Part shown: one piece after another, positions 1 through 5,471 of the stretch
Layout of the letters: every line of letters starts with the position of its first letter
How positions within the stretch are numbered: the stretch's first letter is position 1
Origin: JBFWNZ01 sp050250795
Lineage (GTDB): Bacteria > Pseudomonadota > Alphaproteobacteria > UBA8366
Assembly: GCA_050250795.1 (NCBI GenBank)
Contig: JBFWNZ010000260.1
Span: 1 to 5,651 of the forward strand
Length of the DNA: 5,651 nucleotides
Direction of reading: 5' to 3'
Position numbers and translations under genes: made by a program
Notes under the pieces: model-generated
What the model saw: the letters and a program-made list of their open reading frames with translations, nothing else
Told to the model about the DNA's origin: nothing
Database searches by the model: none

Positions 1-1
1 G

Positions 2-1486
2 CCGCGCCCCTGGGTGGCGACGGTCGCGATTACGCTTGGCGCGCTGGTCATCATCCTCGACACCTCGATCATCACGGTGGCCCTGCCGCATATGCAGGGC
101 GGCCTGTCCGCCAGCCAGGACCAGATCTCCTGGGTCGTCACGGTCTATCTGGTGGTGCTCGCCGTGATGACGCCGCCGACGGGCTGGTTTTCGAAGCAGT
201 TCGGCCGCAAGCGGCTCTATCTCGTTTCGCTGACCGTGTTTGCATCCGCCTCCATGGCCTGCGGCCTTGCGGACTCGCTGGAGCAGGTGATCGTCGCCCG
301 CATGGTGCAGGCGGCGTTCGGCGCCTTCCTCGTACCGCTGACTCAGGCGACGCTGCTCGACATCCATCCCCGCGAACAGCATGCCAAGGCCCTGTCGATC
401 TGGAGCTTCGGCATGACATTCGGCCCATTCCTCGGCCCCTCGCTGGGCGGCATGGTGACCGATGCCTTCGGCTGGCGCGAAAGCTTCTTTATCTCGGTCC
501 CGTTCTGCATTGTCGCCTTCGTCCTGATCGCGATCCTGATTCCGGAGAAGCGGGACGAAACGCGGCTGCGTTTCAACGCCACGGGCTTTGCCCTACTCAG
601 CATCGGCGTCGGCGCGCTGCAGATCACCCTGGACCGGGGCGAACGCTCAGGCTGGTTCAGTTCCGACCTGATCATGCTGACCGCCGTCGCAGCCGGCTTC
701 GGGATCATCGCCTTCGCCCTGCATTCCGCGACCGCTCGGCAGCCCTTCTTCCAGCCGATGCTGCTGCGCGACCGGAACTTCATCGCCGCCACCTTCCTGT
801 TTTTCGTGCTGGGACTGGTGCAGTTCACCACGCTGACCCTGATGCCGGCCTTTCTGCACGACGTTCTGGACTACACCCCGCTGCTGATCGGGTGGGTGCT
901 GGCACCGCGGGCCCTGGGCGCGATGGTCGGAAACGGCATCTACACCTTCATTCCCCGCAGCATCGCGGACCCACGGATCACCGCAGGCGTCGGCCTCGTC
1001 TGCATCCTGCTGTCTTATGTCGGCCTGATGCACATCACCGCGGACATCGATATCTGGTATGTCGGGCTGCTGGTCTTCCTGCAAGGCTTCGGCATGCCCT
1101 GGGTGTTCATCACCCTGAACACGGTCGGCTTTTCGACCTTGGCGACAGAGCTGCGGGCGGAGGCCGCATCGGTCTTCAACCTGCTTCGTGGCATCGGCGG
1201 CAGCATGGGCGTGGCCCTTCTGGTCACGCTGCTGACCCGGAACATTCAAATCAACCGGGCCGAGATCACGGAGAACGTGAACCGCTATAACGACATGCTG
1301 CAGGTGCCACCGGGCCCCTCTGCGTGGAACCCCGATCTGGAGCAAGGGCTGGCCGCCCTAGACCGCCTGGTCAACCAGCAAGCGACCGTGATCGCCTACG
1401 TCAACAACTTCTGGTTCATGGCCGGCCTCGTGATTGCAAGCCTGCCGCTTTTGCTGATCCTGGGCGGTGCCTCGCGTCGTCGCTAG
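2..1486 (+). CDS. MFS transporter, DHA2 family (EmrB/QacA-type drug:H+ antiporter), 5' partial
   Basis: Inner-membrane proton-coupled exporter of the 14-helix DHA2 branch, whose members expel hydrophobic drugs and other toxic organics. Counting from the GTG at 14: a D1-type motif LDTSIITVALP at 15-25, motif A (GWFSKQFGRKR) at 57-67, an RMVQA..G helix near 96-103, and antiporter motif C (GMTFGPFLGPSLGG) at 133-146, followed by GWRESFFISVP at 153-163. Many hydrophobic segments continue to a last helix just before the basic C-terminus. The frame is open to the window edge and the codons before the GTG read PRPW, as in the RPW-ATVA N-terminus usual in this family. The true start is therefore probably upstream and the gene is only slightly truncated. 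About 490 residues is close to the family norm of 500-520. A HlyD/EmrA-type adaptor gene often precedes such genes, but that position lies outside the window. The family is clear; the substrate is not predictable. Confidence 0.93.
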   Translation, partial: PRPWVATVAITLGALVIILDTSIITVALPHMQGGLSASQDQISWVVTVYLVVLAVMTPPTGWFSKQFGRKRLYLVSLTVFASASMACGLADSLEQVIVARMVQAAFGAFLVPLTQATLLDIHPREQHAKALSIWSFGMTFGPFLGPSLGGMVTDAFGWRESFFISVPFCIVAFVLIAILIPEKRDETRLRFNATGFALLSIGVGALQITLDRGERSGWFSSDLIMLTAVAAGFGIIAFALHSATARQPFFQPMLLRDRNFIAATFLFFVLGLVQFTTLTLMPAFLHDVLDYTPLLIGWVLAPRALGAMVGNGIYTFIPRSIADPRITAGVGLVCILLSYVGLMHITADIDIWYVGLLVFLQGFGMPWVFITLNTVGFSTLATELRAEAASVFNLLRGIGGSMGVALLVTLLTRNIQINRAEITENVNRYNDMLQVPPGPSAWNPDLEQGLAALDRLVNQQATVIAYVNNFWFMAGLVIASLPLLLILGGASRRR

Positions 1487-1491
1487 GAAGA

Positions 1492-1517
1492 GCGCCGAAT
1501 CCCGTCCTTGCCGGCGC
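1492..1517 (+). terminator. Possible terminator hairpin after the exporter gene
   Basis: A perfect 6-bp inverted repeat GCGCCG-N14-CGGCGC starts 5 bases after the exporter stop codon. The position suits transcription termination. The loop is long and no T-tract follows, so it would be a weak intrinsic terminator, or simply a chance repeat in GC-rich DNA. Confidence 0.25.
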
Positions 1518-1534
1518 CCGGAATCGCAAAATGC

Positions 1535-1581
1535 GACCAATATGGTCCCAATAACCGTTGCGCAAATCCGGCGAAGCGGAT
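1535..1581. promoter_or_regulatory. Cluster of three short palindromes, candidate operator region
   Basis: Three inverted repeats lie within 47 bases of non-coding DNA: GACCA-ATA-TGGTC (1535-1547), TTGCGCAA (1558-1565) and ATCCG-N6-CGGAT (1566-1581). The last two coincide with the candidate -35 box and spacer. Dimeric regulators of the MarR or TetR type bind such symmetric sites, and a marR-type gene lies just downstream, so autoregulation is a reasonable guess. The three sequences are not copies of one another, which weakens the case for a single binding protein. Confidence 0.3.
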
Positions 1582-1587
1582 GCTAAT
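1558..1587 (+). promoter_or_regulatory. Candidate promoter for the small ORF and marR unit
   Basis: TTGCGC (1558-1563) and GCTAAT (1582-1587) are 18 bases apart and resemble sigma-70 -35 and -10 boxes; the -10 matches 4 of 6 consensus bases. A start near 1594 would leave a leader of about 50 bases before the ATG at 1643. The spacer holds the inverted repeat ATCCG-N6-CGGAT (1566-1581), and the -35 lies in the 8-bp palindrome TTGCGCAA (1558-1565). Regulator binding here is therefore conceivable. This is pattern matching only. Confidence 0.3.
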
Positions 1588-1630
1588 TAGTGCACGGAGT
1601 TATCTCGACTTTCCCCTTGTCGGCAAGCGC

Positions 1631-1636
1631 GGGGAG
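1631..1636 (+). promoter_or_regulatory. Ribosome binding site of the small ORF
   Basis: GGGGAG ends 6 bases before the ATG at 1643. It is the only good Shine-Dalgarno match in this open frame, so it decides the start against a TTG at 1508 and an ATG at 1580. Confidence 0.5.
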
Positions 1637-1642
1637 CCTGCC

Positions 1643-1849
1643 ATGGGAGTGACCGCGGAGGATGTCGCACCGCTGATCCGCGTCGCGGTCCGGCTGCTTC
1701 GTCTCGCCGCGGGCGAAAACACTCCCCTGGACCCTCTCGCGAAGAAGCGCTTGATCGCGTCGGCCGATGTCGCAGAGCGGGTCGGCCACGAAGTAGCGCC
1801 GGATATGTTTGGGGATTTCGATCCTTACGCCGTACCGCCGCGCAGTTAA
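1643..1849 (+). CDS. Small hypothetical protein (68 aa) upstream of marR
   Basis: I do not recognise this protein. The ATG at 1643 is preceded by GGGGAG at suitable spacing, and codons mostly end in G or C like those of its neighbours, so it is probably real. It begins MGVTAEDVAPLIRVAVRLLR, where residues 5-23 could form an amphipathic helix with Val/Leu/Ile on one face and Arg on the other. A second helical stretch follows (about 31-50, rich in Ala, Lys and Arg), then an acidic and proline-containing tail (DMFGDFDPYAVPPRS). There is no signal peptide, membrane segment or cysteine. The stop lies 31 bases before the preferred marR start, in a different frame, so co-transcription is likely. It might be a small partner of the regulator, but nothing in the sequence shows that. 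A chance ORF remains possible. Confidence 0.5.
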   Translation: MGVTAEDVAPLIRVAVRLLRLAAGENTPLDPLAKKRLIASADVAERVGHEVAPDMFGDFDPYAVPPRS

Positions 1850-1880
1850 ACCAACGCAAACAGCCCGCGAGCCCGCTTTG

Positions 1881-2348
1881 ATGGCGAACAAGAACAGGGC
1901 GATAAGCCCGGAATGCGGTACTATGATACCGTATCCGGACTATTGGCGTGAGCATCGGCACACACCCGCGACGATGCACGACTTCATCCGGCTTGTCTTC
2001 AAGCTGCAACGGATTCAGCACCGGCATGGACGGGGCGACGGTCGCCAGGCCGAATGGCTGGTCATGATGGCGCATGCCTTGGCCGAGGCGGAGGGCCGCG
2101 AAGCGGACATTACCAGCGTGACCGCCCAATCGGGCCTGCCGCGGTCCACAGTCAAGCGGGTGATCGATGCCATGGAGAAGTCGGGGCGGCTGCGCCTGGA
2201 GCGGTCGCCCAGCGACGCGCGCCGCCGCATTATCCGCCAGACGCCGTCCTCGCGCCGGGAAACCCTGCACATGATCTGCGATATGATCGACGCCATGGTC
2301 GATTTCTCGCGAACCGTGGCAACCCCTCCGCCGACGCCCGCCGGCTAA
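1881..2348 (+). CDS. MarR-family winged-helix transcriptional regulator
   Basis: Cytoplasmic DNA-binding protein, 155 aa from the ATG at 1881. Members bind palindromic operators as dimers and usually release DNA when small phenolic or other aromatic ligands bind, often controlling efflux pumps and detoxification enzymes. Visible here: an N-terminal helix HDFIRLVFKLQRIQ (33-46), a helix-turn-helix ITSVTAQSGLPRSTVKRVIDAM (77-98) matching the MarR pattern, and a basic wing SPSDARRRIIRQT (109-121), the counterpart of the DxRR wing. A C-terminal dimerisation helix (HMICDMIDAMVDF) follows. The start is uncertain: an ATG at 1923 would give 141 aa with a weak GGAA upstream, and neither site has a strong Shine-Dalgarno. 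A TTG at 1809 would overlap the preceding ORF and is less likely. Its stop lies 11 bases from the stop of the convergent GST gene. The exporter, GST or monooxygenases are plausible targets (inference). Confidence 0.82.
   Translation: MANKNRAISPECGTMIPYPDYWREHRHTPATMHDFIRLVFKLQRIQHRHGRGDGRQAEWLVMMAHALAEAEGREADITSVTAQSGLPRSTVKRVIDAMEKSGRLRLERSPSDARRRIIRQTPSSRRETLHMICDMIDAMVDFSRTVATPPPTPAG
1916..1931. promoter_or_regulatory. Inverted repeat CGGTA-N6-TACCG at the marR start region
   Basis: A perfect 5-bp inverted repeat with a 6-base spacer spans the alternative ATG at 1923. If that ATG is the true start, the repeat would sit over the initiation site and could serve as an autoregulatory operator or a hairpin masking the start. 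If 1881 is the start it is merely coding sequence. Short arms make chance occurrence quite possible. Confidence 0.22.
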
Positions 2349-2359
2349 CGCGAGGCGAA

Positions 2360-3037
2360 CTAACGCTTGCCGAACATCATCTCCCATACTTCGGGGTTGG
2401 TATGATCGACGCGCCCCTTTTCCGATAGAACGTCGAGGCCGCGCTGCACGGCCGGCCGCGCCTCCAGCCGGTCGACCCAGCGCTTGACGTTCGGCCAATC
2501 GGCGGGGTCCTGGCCGCGGCGGTCGAAGTTCCGGCACCAGGGCAGAAGCGCGATATCGGCAATGGAATACTCGCCAGCGACGTACTCCTGCTCAGCGACC
2601 TGCTTTTCCAGCACCCGATAGAGGCGGACCGCCTCGTTGGTGTAGCGCTCGATGCCGTAGGGCACCTGCTCACGTGCATAGTTGCGGAAATGATTGGCTT
2701 GGCCGAACATCGGCCCGACGCCGCCCATCTGCCACATCAGCCACTGGATGACCTGATAGCGTGGCCCCGTCTCACGCGGCATCAACTTGCCGGTCTTCTC
2801 GGCGAGATACATCAGGATCGCGCCGGATTCGAACAGGGTATAAGGCTTTCCGCCCGGCCCATCCCGGTCGATAATAGCGGGAATGCGGTTGTTCGGGTTG
2901 ATCGCCAGGAACTCCGGCGTGAACTGCTCCCCCTGCTGGATATCCACCGGGTGCACCGTGTAGGGCAGCCCGATCTCCTCCAGCATGATATGCACCTTGT
3001 GGCCGTTGCTTGTGGACCAGGTGTACAGGTCGATCAT
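2360..3037 (-). CDS. Glutathione S-transferase, YfcG/Ure2p-like (Nu-type)
   Basis: Cytosolic glutathione-dependent enzyme of 225 aa. The sequence closely follows E. coli YfcG, which is known for glutathione-dependent disulfide-bond reductase activity and weak conjugating activity. Thioredoxin-fold domain about 1-84: MIDLYTWSTSNGHK carries Thr9 and Asn11, the positions used by YfcG at the glutathione thiol in place of a catalytic Ser or Cys. The cis-Pro segment IPA is at 52-54 and the glutathione-binding FESGAI has E70-S71. The helical C-terminal domain follows, with QWLMWQMGGVGPMFGQ (98-113), IPYGIERY-like VPYGIERY (125-132) and the N-capping box SIAD (158-161). The ATG at 3037 was chosen because it matches the family N-terminus and has a GGGAG box 8 bases upstream. 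An ATG at 3052 would add five residues but has no usable spacing. The gene diverges from the LLM operon and converges on marR. Family assignment is firm; the physiological substrate is unknown. Confidence 0.93.
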   Translation of the reverse strand: MIDLYTWSTSNGHKVHIMLEEIGLPYTVHPVDIQQGEQFTPEFLAINPNNRIPAIIDRDGPGGKPYTLFESGAILMYLAEKTGKLMPRETGPRYQVIQWLMWQMGGVGPMFGQANHFRNYAREQVPYGIERYTNEAVRLYRVLEKQVAEQEYVAGEYSIADIALLPWCRNFDRRGQDPADWPNVKRWVDRLEARPAVQRGLDVLSEKGRVDHTNPEVWEMMFGKR

Positions 3038-3045
3038 CGCCTTCG

Positions 3046-3050
3046 CTCCC
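3046..3050 (-). promoter_or_regulatory. Ribosome binding site deciding the GST start
   Basis: On the minus strand GGGAG lies 8 bases before the ATG at 3037. For the alternative ATG at 3052, the only purine run (AAAGGG) directly abuts the start codon, which is too close. The site therefore favours the shorter form beginning MIDLY. Confidence 0.55.
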
Positions 3051-3079
3051 ATCCCTTTGGCGGCTGTGCGCAGCCGCGT

Positions 3080-3111
3080 CGCATTCGCATGATTGTCGGT
3101 CGGCGAATGCG
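3080..3111. promoter_or_regulatory. Perfect 9-bp inverted repeat in the GST/LLM divergent region
   Basis: CGCATTCGC (3080-3088) and GCGAATGCG (3103-3111) are perfect reverse complements separated by 14 bases. The repeat is non-coding and sits between divergent genes, overlapping the candidate GST promoter. Centre-to-centre arm spacing is 23 bases, about two helical turns, which would suit a dimeric or tetrameric regulator. It could equally form a hairpin in RNA, but no T-tract follows on either strand, so a terminator is unlikely. The binding protein is unknown. Confidence 0.42.
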
Positions 3112-3120
3112 CAGACGCAA
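3092..3120 (-). promoter_or_regulatory. Candidate promoter for the GST gene
   Basis: Reading the minus strand, TTGCGT (3120-3115) and GACAAT (3097-3092) are separated by 17 bases and resemble -35 and -10 boxes; the -10 matches 4 of 6 consensus bases. Transcription would begin near 3086, about 50 bases before the ATG. The 9-bp inverted repeat at 3080-3111 places one arm in the spacer and the other at the start point. This is a consensus match by eye only. Confidence 0.3.
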
Positions 3121-3152
3121 TGGCAACGCGAACGGAACGAGCGGGCGCAGCC

Positions 3153-3182
3153 TTTCACTGCCCAGGAGAATGACGCTAAGAT
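3153..3182 (+). promoter_or_regulatory. Candidate promoter for the LLM operon
   Basis: TAAGAT (3177-3182) is a fair -10 box (4 of 6) with a poor -35-like TTTCAC (3153-3158) 18 bases upstream. A start near 3189 would give a leader of about 80 bases containing the two hairpins at 3191-3231. The weak -35 would suit an activator-dependent promoter, or the match may be chance. Confidence 0.25.
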
Positions 3183-3190
3183 GCTGCAAA

Positions 3191-3231
3191 CGCGGGTTGC
3201 TGCCCGTGGCCAACGTCCCGGAACAGGGACG
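3191..3231 (+). promoter_or_regulatory. Two tandem hairpins in the leader of the LLM operon
   Basis: CGCGGG-TTGCTG-CCCGTG (3191-3208, including one G-T pair) and the perfect repeat CGTCCC-GGAACA-GGGACG (3214-3231) both have 6-bp stems and 6-base loops and lie 5 bases apart. They end 24 bases before the ribosome binding site. They could stabilise the mRNA 5' end, act as protein-binding sites, or serve as operators in DNA. There is no T-tract, so attenuation is not supported, and they do not resemble a riboswitch that I know. Confidence 0.33.
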
Positions 3232-3255
3232 ACATAAGCCGCATCGACGGATTTT

Positions 3256-3262
3256 GGAGGAG
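3256..3262 (+). promoter_or_regulatory. Strong ribosome binding site of the first LLM gene
   Basis: GGAGGAG lies 5 bases before the ATG at 3268. It is the best Shine-Dalgarno in the window and suggests efficient translation. The second LLM gene has only GAGGA (4384-4388), 6 bases before its ATG. Confidence 0.7.
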
Positions 3263-3267
3263 AGCAG

Positions 3268-4377
3268 ATGGATTTCGGCGTGTTCAACGTGCTGCAGCAG
3301 CGGCAGCGATCCAAGACCTCGGCCCAGGTCATGGACGAAGCGCTGGCCCAGGTCCGGCATGCGGAAGAACTGGGCTTCAGCCGCGTCTGGTTCGTCGAAC
3401 ACCACTTCTCCAACTACAGCCTCTGCCCTTCGCCGCTTGTGATGTGCGCCTATGCCGCCGGCATCACCAAGCGCATCCGGATGGGTACCGCCGTCGTGCT
3501 GCCGGCGCTGTATTCGCCCGCCCGGCTGATCGCGGAAATCGCGATGGTCGACAAGCTTAGCGACGGCCGTCTCGACCTCGGCGTCGGCACCGGCTATCAG
3601 CGCTATGAGTTCGAGCGCTTCCATGTCGAGCTGGATGACAGCCGGGCAATGATGCTGGAGATGCTCGAGATGATCGAGGCCGGGCTGAGCCAGCCGAATT
3701 TCAGCTTCAAGGGCAAGTTCTGGGAACAGCCGCAGACGGCGATCAACGTCCGCCCCGTGCAGCGCCCGCATCCGCCGATCTGGATGACGGCCAAGGATCC
3801 TGCCAGCCTGAAACGGGCCGCAGAGCGGGGCTATACGCCCTTCATCTCGTCGCGCTTCGCGAGCATCGACGAGTTGCGGCCCCTGCGGAACAATATCGAT
3901 ACCGTTTTCCAGGACTGCGGCGTGGACACGGCCCATCTGCCGCTGGGCCTGCTCAGCTTCATCGGCATCAGCCGCGATCCCAAGGAGATCGACCACTATC
4001 TGGACTGCTCGCGCTATCAGCAGCGGATCGCACGCGCGCTGCGCGAACGGCGCGAGGTCATGGTCGACGATTACTGGGTCGAGGAAGTGCCCTTCGCGAA
4101 CGAGTCCACCCTTGAGGAGGCCAAGCAGCATGTACTGGCCGGCAATCCGGAGGAGGTGACGGAAAAACTGGTTCGTATCCTCAAGGAAATCCGCCCGTCG
4201 CACATGACCTTCTACTTCCAGGTCGGCGATATCCCATTGAAGCAGGCCCTGGAATCCATGCGCCTGTTCGTCGAGGAGGTGATCCCCGGCGTCGAAAAGG
4301 CATTCGGCAAGCCCATCGCCGAGATCAACCGGCCGACGCCGCTCGTTCCCCGCACGGCGCAGGCGGCGGCGGAATAG
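3268..4377 (+). CDS. LLM class flavin-dependent oxidoreductase (luciferase-like monooxygenase), copy 1
   Basis: Cytoplasmic TIM-barrel flavin monooxygenase of the bacterial luciferase family, 369 aa. Members use reduced FMN (or F420 in some branches) supplied by a separate reductase, plus O2, to oxidise organic substrates. The first strand is MDFGVFN. WFVEHHF at 41-47 aligns with LuxA LLEHHF, so His45 corresponds to LuxA His44, the catalytic base. Further family motifs are GTAVVLPALYSPARLIAEIA (73-92), VDKLSDGRLDLGVGTGY (94-110), RPHPPIWMT (166-174) and a C-terminal VIPGVE (338-343). LuxA Cys106 is not preserved, as in most non-luminous members. The start is fixed by GGAGGAG five bases upstream. 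It is followed after 17 bases by a paralogue about 77% identical, so the two are surely co-transcribed. No flavin reductase gene is visible here, so a partner would have to be encoded elsewhere. The substrate cannot be predicted. The C-terminus is Ala-rich and differs from that of copy 2. Confidence 0.93.
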   Translation: MDFGVFNVLQQRQRSKTSAQVMDEALAQVRHAEELGFSRVWFVEHHFSNYSLCPSPLVMCAYAAGITKRIRMGTAVVLPALYSPARLIAEIAMVDKLSDGRLDLGVGTGYQRYEFERFHVELDDSRAMMLEMLEMIEAGLSQPNFSFKGKFWEQPQTAINVRPVQRPHPPIWMTAKDPASLKRAAERGYTPFISSRFASIDELRPLRNNIDTVFQDCGVDTAHLPLGLLSFIGISRDPKEIDHYLDCSRYQQRIARALRERREVMVDDYWVEEVPFANESTLEEAKQHVLAGNPEEVTEKLVRILKEIRPSHMTFYFQVGDIPLKQALESMRLFVEEVIPGVEKAFGKPIAEINRPTPLVPRTAQAAAE

Positions 4378-5471
4378 GCAGGCGAGGACGCGGCATGGAT
4401 TTCGGCATCTTCAACCTGCTGCAGCAACGGCAGCGATCCAAGACTTCGGCCCAGGTCATCGACGATGCACTGGCGATGGTCCGGCTGGCGGAGGAACTCG
4501 GATTCAGCCGCGTCTGGTTTGCCGAGCACCATTTCTCCAACTACAGCCTGTGTCCCTCGCCGCTGGTGATGTGCGCGTACGCTGCCGGGATTACGAAACG
4601 CATCCGGCTCGGCACGGCCGTGGTGGTGCCTGCGCTGTATTCGCCGGCCCGGCTGATTGCCGAGATCGCGATGGTGGACAAGCTGAGCGACGGACGGCTC
4701 GATCTTGGCGTCGGCACCGGCTATCAGCGCTACGAGTTCGACCGCTTCGGCGTGGCCATCGACGACAACAAGGACATGATGCTGGAGATGCTCGACATGA
4801 TCGAGCAGGGCCTGACCCGCCCGCATTTCAGCTACAAGGGCCGTTTCTGGGAGATGCCCCAGACGGCGATCAACGTGCGCCCGGTCCAGCGACCGCATCC
4901 GCCGATCTGGATGACCAGCAAGGACCCGGCCTGCCTGAAGCGTGCCGCCGAGCGCGGCTACACCCCCTTCATCTCCTCACGCTTTCCCAGCGCCGAGGAA
5001 CTGTCCCCGGTCCGCAATCATATCGACGGGTTCTTCCGCAATCTCGGCGTCGATCCGGCGACCATGCCGCTGGGATTGTTGAGCCCGCTCTGCGTCAGCA
5101 ACGACCCGGCACGGGTACGGCACTATCTGGATTGCGTCCGCTATATGCAGCGCCTGTCCAATTCGCTGCTGGAGCGCCGCGAAGTGGTCGTCGACGATTA
5201 CTGGCTGGCCGAAGTGCCGTTTGCAGGAGAACCCAGCCTGGAGGATGCGGCACGGCTGGTCCTGGCCGGCAATGTGGACGAAGTGACGGAAAAGCTGGTG
5301 CGTCTGTTGCGGGATGTCCGGCCGTCGCACATGACCTTCCATTTCCAGTCGGGCGACATACCGATCGAACAGTCGCTGGAGTCCATGCGCCTGTTCGCGG
5401 AACAGGTCATCCCCGGCGTGGAACGGGCCTTCGGCATGCCGATCGCCGAGATCAACAAACCGAAGCCGCTG
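3268..5471 (+). repeat. Tandem gene duplication (two LLM paralogues in direct order)
   Basis: The two reading frames are colinear and alignable from their ATGs to about residue 359 (3268-4344 and 4395-5471). The silent positions have diverged strongly: 11 of 20 codons differ across residues 51-70 although the amino acids are identical. The duplication is therefore not recent, and gene conversion has not homogenised that stretch lately. Selection has kept the N-terminal half nearly constant. Confidence 0.85.

Noticed and set aside
647..1345. Minus-strand open frame of 232 codons inside the exporter gene
   Set aside because: It is His-, Gln- and Asp-rich antisense translation of transmembrane codons, with no domain.
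1809..1880. TTG start at 1809 giving a longer MarR protein
   Set aside because: No ribosome binding site. It would overlap the upstream ORF by 41 bases, and the extra residues do not look like a MarR N-terminus.
2345..2365. Direct repeat CTAACG in the marR/GST junction
   Set aside because: Only 6 bases, and it falls over the stop codons of both genes. Chance is the simplest explanation.
1587..2537. Minus-strand open frame of 316 codons opposite marR and the small ORF
   Set aside because: It runs antisense through the MarR helix-turn-helix gene and into the GST, is very rich in Arg, Pro and Gly, and has no recognisable domain. It is a typical antisense shadow in GC-rich DNA.
1910..2889. Shared 10-mer GGAATGCGGT at 1910-1919 and 2880-2889
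   Set aside because: The second copy is inside the GST coding sequence at the NRIP codons, and the flanks do not match.
3067..3114. Direct repeat TGCGCAG at 3067-3073 and 3108-3114
   Set aside because: Seven bases in GC-rich DNA with 34 bases between copies; too short to separate from chance, though it flanks the stronger inverted repeat.
2690..3442. Plus-strand open frame of 250 codons across the GST, the intergenic region and the start of the LLM gene
   Set aside because: It overlaps two recognised genes in other frames and has no family features.
3034..4203. Minus-strand open frame of 389 codons opposite the first LLM gene
   Set aside because: It is antisense to a clearly recognised enzyme. 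The similar frame opposite the second copy (4212-4898) merely mirrors the duplicated coding sequence, so the apparent conservation is inherited from the sense strand.
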